Origin: Gammaproteobacteria bacterium
Lineage (GTDB): Bacteria; Pseudomonadota; Gammaproteobacteria; Pseudomonadales; Pseudohongiellaceae
DNA: 64,000 nt
Assembly: GCA_002730035.1 (NCBI GenBank)
Contig: PBYU01000015.1
Coordinates: 56,159 to 120,158 of the forward strand
Direction of reading: 5' to 3'
Part shown: in pieces, positions 8,773 through 17,956 of the stretch
Layout of the letters: each line of letters starts with the position of its first letter
Numbering within the stretch: position 1 is the first letter of the stretch
The notes under the pieces: model-generated
Told to the model about the DNA's origin: nothing
Seen by the model: only the letters and a program-made list of their open reading frames with translations
The model's database searches: none
Position numbers and translations under genes: made by a program

Positions 8773-9939
8773 CTATATACGCACTTTTCTTTCAAACTGT
8801 CCGAAATCTTCCCAGAAGCTAACCTTTTCAGGTAGCTGATCCTGGCGAAGTTGCACATTTCCATTTACATCGGTAACCCGCGACACAAGAGTATGCTCCC
8901 CAGAGCTGGGATTATCCCAGTTATAACTGAACAGCTTCCAAGAGTACTTGGTATTACGTGGATTCATTTGTGCACGTTCCCATGGACCATCGTCGACTTT
9001 AACTTCGACGCTCTCCAGAGCAGTTCCATCATTTAGAACAAATCCCTGGACTCGATATTGTCCCCCGGATTCGATCACACGCACGATCGCAGATTTGAGG
9101 TTCATCGCGGTAACTGAATTCTCAACCCAGCGTTCGGTACCCCCGATGTCAGTCCTCTTCAGGGTTACATAGTCACGACCCATAAATCGTCCCATATAAC
9201 GGGTGTTTTGTACGTGAATCTGAGTAAGCCATTTTACATTCGCGACTCCGTACCAGCCTGGCACCAGCAACCGCACTGGTTTACCGTGATAATGTGGCAG
9301 TGGTTCGCCATTCATCTCAAATGCCAGCATATTCTCAGCGCGCATGGCATCATTAATCGACAGGCTGCGGGCGAACGCTTTTTCGACTTCGCGGCCACGA
9401 ATTTCTTCTGTTGAAATATCTGAACCAAAAAATACAATTTCTTTAGCGCCTTCCTGAATCCCTGCCTCTTCGAGGATGCTGTTCAGGGCAGCTCCGCGCC
9501 AGTTTGCATTACCCATCAGTCCGTGCAGCAGACGCTGGCTACTTCCACCACACTCAAAGCCAACTTGCTGCTCGATGATGTTTCTACCCATGAGCTCTTG
9601 CAGTGAAAACTCAAGCTCGTTATCTACCATACCGGTGACTTTCAAACGCCAGGAGTCATTGTCTATCTCAGGCTGGCCATAGTGTTGCACCAGATAGAAA
9701 TCATCATTATCAGTAAAATAGTTGGTGATCGCCCGAGTATCCTGCCAGTGGGTAGTATTTGGCTGAATCGGATTCCACTGAAAGGACTCTGACTGTGGGT
9801 CGGTAAACGGGACCAATCTCTCTCCCTGTGCCAGGGCTGGAAAAAGCAGGTTGGGTGCGGTTGCGGCGCCGGCAGCCAGGACTCCAGTACCCAGCGCGCC
9901 TTTTAGAATTTTTCTTCTACCTTTGTCTTCAGGATTCAT
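8773..9939 (-). CDS. Tat-exported molybdopterin sulfite oxidase-family protein
   Basis: A periplasmic molybdenum-cofactor oxidoreductase of the sulfite oxidase family. The N-terminus has a twin-arginine signal (GRRKILKGALG) and an AxA-type cleavage site before QGERLVPF. The molybdopterin domain (about 80-260) contains the cofactor-ligand Cys in VGFECGGSSQR and the conserved GKPVRLLVPGWYG segment. The C-terminal 110 residues form the Ig-like dimerisation domain found in SorA/SoxC-type enzymes. Length 388 residues fits. No cytochrome subunit gene is adjacent, so the electron acceptor is unknown. It may oxidise sulfite or reduce/oxidise another sulfur compound. A PspB-like gene lies upstream. 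Confidence 0.88.
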   Translation of the reverse strand: MNPEDKGRRKILKGALGTGVLAAGAATAPNLLFPALAQGERLVPFTDPQSESFQWNPIQPNTTHWQDTRAITNYFTDNDDFYLVQHYGQPEIDNDSWRLKVTGMVDNELEFSLQELMGRNIIEQQVGFECGGSSQRLLHGLMGNANWRGAALNSILEEAGIQEGAKEIVFFGSDISTEEIRGREVEKAFARSLSINDAMRAENMLAFEMNGEPLPHYHGKPVRLLVPGWYGVANVKWLTQIHVQNTRYMGRFMGRDYVTLKRTDIGGTERWVENSVTAMNLKSAIVRVIESGGQYRVQGFVLNDGTALESVEVKVDDGPWERAQMNPRNTKYSWKLFSYNWDNPSSGEHTLVSRVTDVNGNVQLRQDQLPEKVSFWEDFGQFERKVRI

Positions 9940-10053
9940 CGTGATCTCTCTTCAATCTTACTCGCCTTGCCGGCCCTGTTAATTGAAGCCGTACCAGGAG
10001 TTAGTGAATGGACTGGATTTCGCTCAACCATACCATACGGAGTCCCTACATTG

Positions 10054-10299
10054 TTAGGGTAAGGATTCTATTTCCTGTTTCAGTTGGAAGTCCCGGGTGG
10101 TCACAATAGATTCCAGAACCTCGATACGTTTTTCCAAGCCTTCAGTCTTCGCTCTGAGCTGCTGGTTTTCACGTTGCAGGTTTGATTCCAGATCGTCCAC
10201 CCCGTGGCGAAAACGCTCAGTTCGATACTTGAGGTAGACACTGAAGCTTACGAATGCAAAGACTATTGCGACTATCAGAACTGGTGTTATGTCATCCAT
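10054..10299 (-). CDS. Small PspB-like membrane protein
   Basis: An 81-residue protein with one N-terminal membrane helix (about 4-24) and a predicted coiled coil. Its C-terminal half (LEKRIEVLESIVTTRDFQLKQEI) resembles the end of phage shock protein B and of related small envelope proteins that carry a leucine-zipper region. In enterobacteria PspB works with PspC at the inner membrane to signal to PspA; no pspA, pspC or pspF is nearby here. It is therefore only PspB-like and might be a stand-alone envelope-stress or unknown protein. Confidence 0.6.
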   Translation of the reverse strand: MDDITPVLIVAIVFAFVSFSVYLKYRTERFRHGVDDLESNLQRENQQLRAKTEGLEKRIEVLESIVTTRDFQLKQEIESLP

Positions 10300-10563
10300 C
10301 GTTATTCTCCTTTCACTGCCATTGGCTAGTGTCTATCCACACTTTTACGGATTTTCCGCGGTTGCTCTTTTGATTTGAATAAAAAATACGCAAAATGTGA
10401 GCCAAATATTTTCCTTCGTGTTATCAGAGCCTTACAATTCGAGACTATCCTGGGCTTGGGAACAGTCCACCATCAGTGGCGAATTGGACCAGTTTGTGAC
10501 GCATAGCGGGCAATGGCAAGCACAGTATCTGAAGCCCGCTTGTCCAACTCAACGGCCAGCACA

Positions 10564-11046
10564 ATGACTAACACACGTTTTCACAATCTCTCAACGCGCA
10601 TTGCCCCTGAAGGCATCGTCTCCCGATTCATCGGGCCGCTGGAAGGATCGGTTCATGCAATCTGGACCCAGCTCGTTGACTTCGAGAACTGGAATAGGTG
10701 GATGCCCGGCGTAGAAGCGGTCGAGCGTCAGGATGCCGGTGTGGTGGGGCGTGGCAGCATACTCCTGGTGCGGGAAAAGCTGACTCAGCTTGAGTGCAGG
10801 ATCGCTCACTGGGATCCGGCAAAGCGTTTGGATTTGGTTTTTGCCACGCGTAGCAAGCGAATCGGATACAGCATCACAGTTATTTCTACGGACGATACCC
10901 GGCATACGGAAGTACGACTGGAGATGGAATTCGAGTTCAACGGCCTGGGCAGTTGGTTGGGATTTTTGCGGACTTCACTAGAAAAACGACGAGCAAGTCG
11001 TCTGTTGGAATGCTTCGCCCTTCACATGCGGTTCCAACCCAGCTAG
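10564..11046 (+). CDS. SRPBCC-fold (START-like) protein
   Basis: The product resembles the SRPBCC/polyketide cyclase superfamily: an opening strand and helix with VHAIWTQLVDFENWNRWMPG, a typical sequence at the pocket entrance, a GRGSILLV strand and a closing amphipathic helix. Such proteins bind hydrophobic ligands; none can be named here. The frame is open from 10513, but the Met at 10564 (MTNTRFHNL) gives a size of 160 residues that better fits the fold. It stands alone between divergent neighbours. Confidence 0.65.
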   Translation: MTNTRFHNLSTRIAPEGIVSRFIGPLEGSVHAIWTQLVDFENWNRWMPGVEAVERQDAGVVGRGSILLVREKLTQLECRIAHWDPAKRLDLVFATRSKRIGYSITVISTDDTRHTEVRLEMEFEFNGLGSWLGFLRTSLEKRRASRLLECFALHMRFQPS

Positions 11047-11296
11047 TTTACTCTTCCCTACCATATCTTGTGCTGTTTCGAGTCAATTACCCCAAGTTAT
11101 AGGTGTTGCTTCTCTGAGCAATAGTATTTTGATGTTTTTACTTCAAATAGCTAATTTTTCAATACATTCTATATAATGTGTTTCACTTCACAAACCCTTA
11201 AGTTTTTTCTAGTATCTTAGTTCTAATTCGAAATGCTCAGGCATGTATTAGCCTCTGACATTGCCTAACGCACCACCAGCTAGAAGCATAAGCAGT

Positions 11297-13627
11297 ATGA
11301 ATTCAGCAGAAAAAATTCATAACATATTTAGGATTGTTGAAAAGGAGCGATCGATACAGATTTCGATCGATTCGCTGTCCAGGGGCATCGACAACTATCA
11401 CATCGATATCCGGCTCAGTAAAAAGTTTTCTTCAGACATAAAGAAACTAGCAAGTCTACTCATATCGCAGACTTCTGTTCCCAAGCCCAAGAGCTGGGAC
11501 AATTCCGAGCTGTTTGAAAAACTACGTAGCAGTTACCTGGACCTGATGACTGTACTGATTCATCGAGTCAAGACTGACCTGAATGCAGACGAAATCTGTT
11601 TTTCTGCAATTTGCTTCGATAAAATATATTCTCCAGTTCGTTCGTCATCAACTCGATAATGAAATCAGAAAAGTACAATATCGCCTGTCCGAGAATCGAA
11701 ATAGGGGATCTTCAGAAGCCCTTGCAACAGACCAGCGCATGTTCTGGTTGAAGAAAAATTACGACGCCATTCTCTATAATGTAAACAAGCAGATTTTCAG
11801 TCAGCTGCAGCGTGTCGAAGAGAGACAGCTGTGCATCATCCGTGATCAGTTTCTCGGCGAAGATTACGAATTTGCAGCCGATGCCTTGATCAACCCGCTG
11901 CTATACACATCTGAACTCAGTGCACTTCCACTATTACTGAACGAGTACAGCATGTAGAGTTGGAATGGGGAAGACATCGGTTTTATCGATTTGAACAAAA
12001 AAGTTGAATCTCTGTTTAGCAAACGTATTACGGAACTTGAAATTACACCCCTGAGAAATGAAGATGAGCAACAAACTGTAATCACCGAAATTCATGATGA
12101 ACTGGGTGGTGTTTTCCTGGCCCAACCATTCCTTGGCCAGGCAGAGGATACGAAGACAACACTAGCGGAATCATTCAATTGGTTCGAACATCCTGCACTC
12201 GTCGAGTCACTCTTCAATCTTCAATCTTCAATCTTCGAAAACATAATGAAAAACTATCTGCCTATCGCAAGGAATTCGGATTCAGGAAGTGGTGGCGGAA
12301 ACGAGGTGATATAAGGCGACTCACCGGAACACTAAAAACCTTCTCCAAGTTATTAAGATCCAAGAAGGTGCTTGCGCAACTTCTTGCCTCACACTACATG
12401 CGCCGCTCCCTCAATCCAACCATCATGGAATACGTAGATCTAAAAACCATTTGCCAGTTTCTGTGCGGCAATATCACAGCAGCTAAAGTACAAGAAAGCA
12501 TTTCAGGAGGGCGTCAACTTAGCAACGAGCAAATCAAATCTCTCGAGTCCCTAAAGGGAAAAGTTTGGGAACAGATTTCCAAAGCCGACGCAAACGATTC
12601 TTTGAGGCTACTGTTGGACTTCAGTCGATTTCGCCAACAGCTCAAATACTTCCGCTTTGCACATCGTGCATTCAACCGCATGAGCTTGTTGACAGCTGAA
12701 GACGAACTCAAATTGTCGAAAACTGCAGGTACCTTGTACGTGCTTCCTACAAGCTCTGAAATCGAAGAGGATGAGGAGAGAATATGCCATCATGCCATTC
12801 TCAAGGCTGATGTCAGGGGTTCTACAACTGTCACAGATGAATTGCAGGAAAAAAGCCTGAACCCTGCCTCTTATTTCAGCACTCGATTCTTTAATCCTAT
12901 CAACAAGATTCTTGAAACTTACGGAGCCAATAAGGTATTCATAGTAGGCGACGCCATTATTCTCAGTTTTCTCGAATACGAACATACGCCACAGCAATGG
13001 TTTTCCGTAGCACGTTCCTGCGGTTACGCAAAAGACATGCTGAAGATAACCGGGTCCAACAACCGCTACTCGACACAAATGGGTTTGCCTCTGCTCGAAC
13101 TGGGTGTCGGTATTTGTTACTCCGAAGAGGCTCCCCGTTATCTCTATGATGGCGACCACCCAATAATGATCTCTGGTGCTATCGGTTTGGCTGACCGTAT
13201 GTCAGGTTGTTCATGGAACTTAAGAGCCGCAATTAAGAAGAGTTTGTTTAATGTAGATGTACTGCGTATTGCCGAAGGGGAGAGCGGCAAGGGTGAGAAG
13301 GGTCAACATTATCTTCGCTATAACGTTAATGGAATAAATATAGATGACCTGGCGTTTTCAAAGCGTAAGAGAGAAATATCACTCAAGAGTGTACGCATAA
13401 CGCTTAATGCTAAAGACTATCTATTTCATGTTGGACAGTACCCGGATGCCAATGGGCGTAAGAAAGATCTGGTTATTCGTGAAGGAAAAGTGGGACTGTG
13501 GCGCGACTCGGAAATTCATGAAGATCCGGACAGCGATGAAAGTTACTTTGAGGTAGTTGTTAACAGAAAAGTGCTTCCTCTGGTATTGGAGTCGACAATA
13601 CGCAAGCAGCCGGAAAACATCGAATAA
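11297..13627 (+). pseudogene. Class III adenylate/guanylate cyclase-domain protein, decayed
   Basis: Three lesions split one long gene. (1) Frame 2 passes to frame 0 near a T5 run at 11599-11603; removing one T joins DEICF to LQFASIKYILQF. (2) A TAG at 11955-11957 interrupts frame 0 after LNEYSM. (3) Three perfect copies of TTCAATC at 12213-12233 shift frame 0 back to frame 2; keeping one copy (minus 14 bases) gives a continuous reading through ESLFNLRKHNEK. Corrected length is about 770 residues. The C-terminal part from about 12780 has a cyclase-like domain with LKADVRGSTTV and IVGDAIILSF, the metal-Asp and GDG-like positions. The N-terminal 500 residues are helical and unfamiliar. The 482-residue C-terminal frame (12179-13627) might still be translated. 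The family call rests on the C-terminal domain only. Confidence 0.8.
12213..12233 (+). repeat. Heptanucleotide tandem repeat causing a frameshift
   Basis: TTCAATC is present three times in a row without mismatch, then TTCGAAA. Each 7-bp unit moves the frame by one, so one copy restores the cyclase gene's reading while three break it. This points to slipped-strand duplication as the cause. Confidence 0.85.
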
Positions 13628-13629
13628 TT

Positions 13630-14196
13630 TCAGTGACCGTGTCCACCCGCACCATGCACATGCCCGTGGGCTATTTCTTCTTCACTTGCATCTCGAACCG
13701 AAACTACTTCGACTTCATAATAGAGCGTCCTGCCTGCCAGGGGGTGGTTGAAGTCGACATCGACATTAAATTTGCCCACTTTGAGTATGATGACACTGTG
13801 CTTACCCTGATTGGTTTCTACACCAGCTATCATGCCCGGCTTTGGTTTCTTGCCTCCTCTGAGGAAACGCAGATGCTTGATAGGTAGCCGACGTAAGCCT
13901 TCAGGATCACGTTCGCCATATGCTTCTTCCGGTTTAAGGGTAATTTCTATCTTGTCGCCAACCCTCTTGCCTTCCAGCGCCTTCTCCAAACCGACTATGA
14001 CATTGTGAAAGCCATGCAGGTAGTACTTCGGCTCATTGCCATAGGACTGTTCACTCCAATCACCATGATTCCCCTCACTATCGACGTAACTTAACCGATA
14101 ATGGAAGCTGACGGCTTTGTTCGCAGTTATCTGCTCATCTGTATGGCTACTTCTGCCAGAGTCCCTGGTGTCTTCAGAATTTTCTAAATCCGTCAT
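13630..14196 (-). CDS. FKBP-type peptidyl-prolyl isomerase, SlyD-like
   Basis: A cytoplasmic proline isomerase and chaperone of the SlyD type. The FKBP core begins at VSFHYRLSY, contains YLHGFHNVIVGLEKAL and the KPEEAYGERDPE segment, and has an insert-in-flap region before LAGRTLYYEVEVVSVRDA. The last dozen residues (HGHVHGAGGHGH) are His-rich, as in metal-binding SlyD tails. An N-terminal extension of about 28 polar residues is unusual. Length 188 residues. Its stop is 2 bp from the stop of the cyclase pseudogene, which converges on it. Confidence 0.88.
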   Translation of the reverse strand: MTDLENSEDTRDSGRSSHTDEQITANKAVSFHYRLSYVDSEGNHGDWSEQSYGNEPKYYLHGFHNVIVGLEKALEGKRVGDKIEITLKPEEAYGERDPEGLRRLPIKHLRFLRGGKKPKPGMIAGVETNQGKHSVIILKVGKFNVDVDFNHPLAGRTLYYEVEVVSVRDASEEEIAHGHVHGAGGHGH

Positions 14197-14271
14197 AGTT
14201 CATTCTCCCGAGAGGAGGAATTCTAGCAGATGCTACTGATCACAAGATATTGCTTAAGTAAGTCAGAGCGC

Positions 14272-14454
14272 TAGCCCGGATGTTTCACCAGATTCCGTAG
14301 CGAGGACGTTCCAGGGTGCGCGATCTGTGGAGTTCGCGACTGAGAAGCGCGTAGGCGTACTCGTGCAGGACGTTGAGCGCGGCGAAGGAGTGAACTCTGC
14401 AGAGGGCGTGCCCTGGAGCGGCCGCAGTAGGAATTTGGTGAAATATCCGGGCTA
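14272..14454. mobile_element. Palindromic element with 19-bp terminal inverted repeats, long copy
   Basis: The ends TAGCCCGGATGTTTCACCA and (reverse complement of the right end) TAGCCCGGATATTTCACCA differ at one base. A shortened version sharing both ends and the right-hand interior (GGGCGTGCCCTGG through GTAGGAATTTGG) lies at 54294-54377; it lacks about 100 bp present here. There is no credible gene inside, so it is a non-autonomous MITE-like element. The remaining intergenic DNA on both sides (14197-14271 and 14455-14957) shows no gene. A Fur-box-like stretch near 14805-14823 (ATTATCATT core) matches about 12 of 19 consensus positions and is weak. Confidence 0.75.
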
Positions 14455-14957
14455 AGGCCCCTTGAACAGCTGGCTGCAATGTTAGCGGTATGTGGCACCA
14501 CCCAGAACCGGCAGGGTTGAACCCAGTCGGAAAAACAGGATTTAGCCCACTCCAGGCTGTTGAACGACCCTGAAGGCTGCAGGTGATATCGTAAAGCAGG
14601 GCTCGCTGAGCTATGTGAGGCAACAATGCAAGCATTCCTTAAGAATACTCAATCTCACTTCGATTTTCAGCAGCAAGCCTGGTCTCAGCACGGGTTCATG
14701 CCAAACTCGCTGCCAAATTGAGGCAGGGTAGCCAATTTCTAATTTGAAATTTCGAAATTGTGTTGACTACTTATTTCAAAAATGTGGCCAATTCCCACTA
14801 ATTTCAAGAAATCATTATCATTGGAAATCCCATATGTTAGCTTAATTCAGCCTAGGATGAGTGTACCGTTTGGGTAATTAGTAAACTACAACACAAAAGG
14901 GGAGAAACGTCGGACGGCGATTTTTTGCTTCAAATCCGACTTCTTTGTGCAGACATT

Positions 14958-15266
14958 ATGAATTATCCACAATATTCAAAATTTTCACCGATAACGGTAA
15001 GTGTTAAAAAAAATGTAAGGCAGCTTCGACTGAACGCCGGATACTCAATGAACGAAGGCGCTCGTCTTCTCGGTGTGTCTAGAAAACAACTTGAAGACAT
15101 CGAAACTGCCAGGAACTACGGCTGTCACCTGGACCTTGAGTTGCTGGCAAAAATGAAAGTGATCTATAAGACTTCGATGGATGAACTCGTTGGTGATCTA
15201 CCGGAAGACTATTACTCCAATTACTACGTTCGCCCTCGCAAAAGAATCGGATCCCGAAGCAGGTAA
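14958..15266 (+). CDS. Xre-family helix-turn-helix regulator
   Basis: A 102-residue cytoplasmic DNA-binding protein. The Cro/CI-type HTH is at about residues 15-70, with VRQLRLNAGYSMNEGARLLGV as the first helices and SRKQLEDIE as the recognition region. It ends in a basic tail (RPRKRIGSRSR). I start at Met 14958 because the upstream in-frame Met at 14925 adds 11 residues with no family likeness; neither start has a clear ribosome-binding site. It stands alone, with about 470 bp upstream that hold no gene. The target is unknown. Confidence 0.7.
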   Translation: MNYPQYSKFSPITVSVKKNVRQLRLNAGYSMNEGARLLGVSRKQLEDIETARNYGCHLDLELLAKMKVIYKTSMDELVGDLPEDYYSNYYVRPRKRIGSRSR

Positions 15267-15430
15267 TCCTGGTAATACTACATCTGTATTCCAGTCTTTT
15301 AGGGATCTGGAACCCTTGCTGGTGTGGCCTTGAAAACACCTGATCAAGCCGCTTGATACGGTCCTCAATTAGCCGTAAGTAGCGGATTCATGTATACTTG
15401 TGTCCTTTTGGCGCTCAGAGAAATAGTTTT

Positions 15431-15607
15431 ATGGCAAACAAATCTAAAAAAGATTCGGTAGTCAGTAATCGAGCTGATCTAGCAGTGCATGTCGAAGCTT
15501 TCTTGAAGGCAGGCGGTAAAGTCCAACAGATTCCCTCCGGTGTGAGTGGTCAGACTTCCACCAGTGGTCCACGACAGATCGTGCTAAGCCATAAAACCAG
15601 TTCTTAG
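15431..15607 (+). CDS. Small conserved hypothetical protein, 58 residues
   Basis: A short basic protein starting MANKSKKDS, with a conserved-looking core HVEAFLKAGGKVQQIPSGVSG. Short proteins with this FLxxGG...IPxGVSG pattern are common in gammaproteobacteria and have no assigned function that I know. A strong stem-loop terminator starts 13 bp after the stop, supporting a real short transcription unit. The frame is open further upstream (15398), but the Met at 15431 starts the conserved-looking part. Confidence 0.6.
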   Translation: MANKSKKDSVVSNRADLAVHVEAFLKAGGKVQQIPSGVSGQTSTSGPRQIVLSHKTSS

Positions 15608-15620
15608 ATACTAGTAAAAA

Positions 15621-15652
15621 AAACAGGGTGATATTCATCACCCTGTTTTTTG
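15621..15652 (+). terminator. Rho-independent terminator, possibly bidirectional
   Basis: Perfect 12-bp stem AAACAGGGTGAT / ATCACCCTGTTT with the loop ATTC, followed by a T run and preceded by an A run. It ends the small gene at 15431 and, read the other way, the TraB/GumN gene that converges on it. Confidence 0.92.
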
Positions 15653-15670
15653 TGCCCCAGTTTGTGTGGA

Positions 15671-16555
15671 TCAGAGTTGCCTTACCCCGTAGCCCTTAGC
15701 TTGCAATAACTGCAGGAGACCATCTTCGCCGACAAGGTGTGCCGCCCCCACCAGGACAAACTCTTTGTCTGCATCCCGCAGCATCCGCTCAATCTGAGGA
15801 ATCCATTTTAGGTTTCTCTGCCGCAGCAGAGAATCATACAGATCAGGCGTTTCGGCGCGCATCTCAGTGACAAACAACTCTGCAAGGCTATCGTTGTCGC
15901 CTGTACGCCATGCTGTGATCATGTCTTCCATTACGGTATTAGTCTCAGCCAGATCCCTGAGCGACAAAAGAATGAACTCGCTCTCATTGCCTTCGCCCAT
16001 CGCAGCGAGAAATCCGATCTGCTCCTGGACAGTTTCCAATTGACCGAGCGTCTTGGCATCACCGATGGCTCTGGTATTGAAATAGGTATCTACTCCTTGC
16101 GGAGTAAAACCAATACGTTGAAACTCCAGAAGCTGCAAGGCGCTAACCACCATCCCGGGTTTAAATTTTTCCATGATCATCAGAGGCATGCCGATCTTTT
16201 CGGTGTAGTCTGACAGAGCGGTGTAAGCTTCGTTGCTTAACACTGTTTTCAGACTTCGCTCATCCTGATAGGTCAATTGTTGTAACAATTGAGCCTGCAC
16301 CGACAAGTCATTCATGGAACTAATATCAGTTTCCAAATAGATTTCAGACGATGCCTGGTAGGCTTGCTCAAATTCTTCAGGCAAAGGATAGTCGGTGGGA
16401 CGTAGCAGGTGCACGGTTCCACCCAGGTAGAGAGAATTTGAATCAGATCGGACTTCCCACACTGAAGTATCTGCCCAAGCAGTGCCATAGAGAACAGCAC
16501 CTGAGAATAAAATAAGCGCAGTGGTTGCTGTTTTGTATCCGGAGATCTTATTCAT
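15671..16555 (-). CDS. TraB/GumN-family exported protein
   Basis: Begins with a cleavable signal peptide (hydrophobic stretch about 10-27, AWA before DTSVWEV). The two family hallmarks are present: the N-terminal LGGTVHLL and the C-terminal VGAAHLVGEDGLLQLLQAKGY, each with a GxxH motif proposed to form a metal site. TraB/PrgY/GumN proteins include a pheromone-inactivating factor and are thought to be envelope proteases, but the bacterial members are mostly uncharacterised. Length 294 residues is typical. It is probably periplasmic. Confidence 0.85.
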   Translation of the reverse strand: MNKISGYKTATTALILFSGAVLYGTAWADTSVWEVRSDSNSLYLGGTVHLLRPTDYPLPEEFEQAYQASSEIYLETDISSMNDLSVQAQLLQQLTYQDERSLKTVLSNEAYTALSDYTEKIGMPLMIMEKFKPGMVVSALQLLEFQRIGFTPQGVDTYFNTRAIGDAKTLGQLETVQEQIGFLAAMGEGNESEFILLSLRDLAETNTVMEDMITAWRTGDNDSLAELFVTEMRAETPDLYDSLLRQRNLKWIPQIERMLRDADKEFVLVGAAHLVGEDGLLQLLQAKGYGVRQL

Positions 16556-16734
16556 CTTACTAGTCCTCTTTTGTTAAACTTTCAAATATTACTCTGCTGG
16601 TGCGGAACCATGGCTATTGCGACTGGGAATAGGGACTCACTCGATTGCTGTTTTCGCTTCCCACTAAGGTAGCATGGCAGCAGAATCAGTAAAAGCAGCG
16701 CCTAAGTACGAGAAAACACTTTCAGGAAACCTCG

Positions 16735-17094
16735 ATGTCCAAACTTCTGTTCAAGATGCGCTATGTGCCCGACGACGAGGCACAGGAAGTGCGTGAGCTA
16801 CTGGATTCAAATGAAATTGAATTCTTTGAAACATTTGCAGGTAATTGGGGAATTTCTTTACCTGCGCTGTGGCTAAAGAATGATGATCAGTATGATTTTG
16901 CACAGCAAGTCCTGAATGATTATCAAGAAGAACGCACAGCTAGAGTGAAAGAAGAGTATGAGTTAAGCCGGCAGCGAGGCGAAACACGCACCATGTGGCA
17001 TAGTTTTCTTGATAATCCGATTCGATTTATTGTGTATGTCGGATTGGCAGGACTGGTGCTGTTCCTTTCTTTACGGCTCTTCCTGTCGTTATAG
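16735..17094 (+). CDS. DUF6164-like small membrane protein
   Basis: A 119-residue protein. The N-terminal half (MSKLLFKMRYVPDDEAQEVRELL...ISLPALWL) matches small proteins annotated as DUF6164, with a ferredoxin-like fold suggested by the alternating pattern. A charged coiled linker follows (about 65-95), then one C-terminal membrane helix (about 98-118, FIVYVGLAGLVLFLSL). It is likely a tail-anchored inner-membrane protein. The function is unknown. It converges with the PilZ gene. Confidence 0.7.
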   Translation: MSKLLFKMRYVPDDEAQEVRELLDSNEIEFFETFAGNWGISLPALWLKNDDQYDFAQQVLNDYQEERTARVKEEYELSRQRGETRTMWHSFLDNPIRFIVYVGLAGLVLFLSLRLFLSL

Positions 17095-17100
17095 GCCGCT

Positions 17101-17472
17101 TCAATTGTAGGTAACTTTTAGTCCTTGGCCAGATCCATATTGAAGTTCCTCCTGAACGGCATAACCGCAGTCATCGTCCAGCGGAGGCGTCCAGCAATCT
17201 TCCAATGAGTCGAGAAACCGAAGTGCAACTTCCCGCCGGCTCACACGAACCACCTGAACAGGCAAGGAAGGCATCGAATCATCCCATCCTTCTCCGTGAA
17301 TCCGTACATCTAATTCCATCATTACGAAGAAATTCATTCCTTCATCAAGGACTAGCGATACACCACTGACTGACATGTCCTGAATATCGCCAGTGATAAT
17401 TCCAAGCAATGGGTGCTTAAGGCTCGCCCAATAGCCTACTTCTATTCGTTGATGTTGCCTTCGATCAATCAC
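17101..17472 (-). CDS. PilZ-domain protein (cyclic di-GMP effector)
   Basis: A single PilZ domain of 123 residues. The N-terminal arginine motif is RRQHQR and the second motif is DMSVSG, which together form the cyclic di-GMP pocket in the family. Single-domain PilZ proteins act as adaptors that change motility, adhesion or exopolysaccharide output on ligand binding. No partner gene is adjacent. The motif order and size make the family call firm; the output is unknown. Confidence 0.88.
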   Translation of the reverse strand: MIDRRQHQRIEVGYWASLKHPLLGIITGDIQDMSVSGVSLVLDEGMNFFVMMELDVRIHGEGWDDSMPSLPVQVVRVSRREVALRFLDSLEDCWTPPLDDDCGYAVQEELQYGSGQGLKVTYN

Positions 17473-17956
17473 TATCTCAATCCAACCCTTTCCCAGAACG
17501 CATTGCCAATTTTAGTCTATCTCTCAAGAGGATAGCTGTAGGAATATTGCTTCTATATGAGAAATCATTAGCTCATTGGTGTTTAGGATTACTGAAAGCA
17601 CTCCTGATTAATGTGAACTCATACACAATAATTGAAATACTCAAGCAACTTTACTCGTCTGACGATGTGTTATATAAGATCTACAGAATTTTGTTAGTGG
17701 TTCTAACAGGGGGAGTCTACTAACAGCCTTTGCTACCCTGACATTCCAAGGAGGTGATCCCATCAAAAGTCAAATTAGTAAGGGAGCCTCCGGTTATCCA
17801 AACCAGTAAAATATGGGTTCGATAACTGGAGGGGAATTGTCAAATCCTAATGACATTCCTTAGCTCCCATAAGTAGTAGATCCCGCTGCTGGATTCCAGC
17901 AGCGAGATCTTTTATCGAAGGTTAGAGAAAAAAAGAGTACTACCTGGTACGTAATC
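17473..17956. other. Intergenic region with probable short transcript
   Basis: No gene of normal size. Two notable sites lie on the + strand: AAGGAGGTGATCC at 17748-17760, a 13-base exact complement of the 16S rRNA 3' tail, and a terminator at 17879-17912. No start codon sits at a proper distance after the first site. A 16-codon frame from ATG 17813 to TAG 17863 and a 24-codon frame from GTG 17753 are possible but unsupported. The region may encode a small RNA or leader; I cannot place its promoter. Confidence 0.4.
17879..17912 (+). terminator. Rho-independent terminator
   Basis: The arms GATCCCGCTGCTGG and CCAGCAGCGAGATC pair with one mismatch around a short ATT loop and are followed by TTTTA. 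No annotated gene precedes it on the + strand, so it implies an unannotated short transcript ending here. Read the other way it would lie downstream of lhr. Confidence 0.75.

Noticed and set aside
14285-14635. Open frame of about 116 codons
   Set aside because: It runs through the 183-bp palindromic element and has no family features.
14805-14823. Fur box upstream of the Xre gene
   Set aside because: Only about 12 of 19 positions match, too few to call a site.
17748-17760. Part of an rRNA gene
   Set aside because: Only 13 bases match the 16S tail complement, with no further rRNA sequence on either side.
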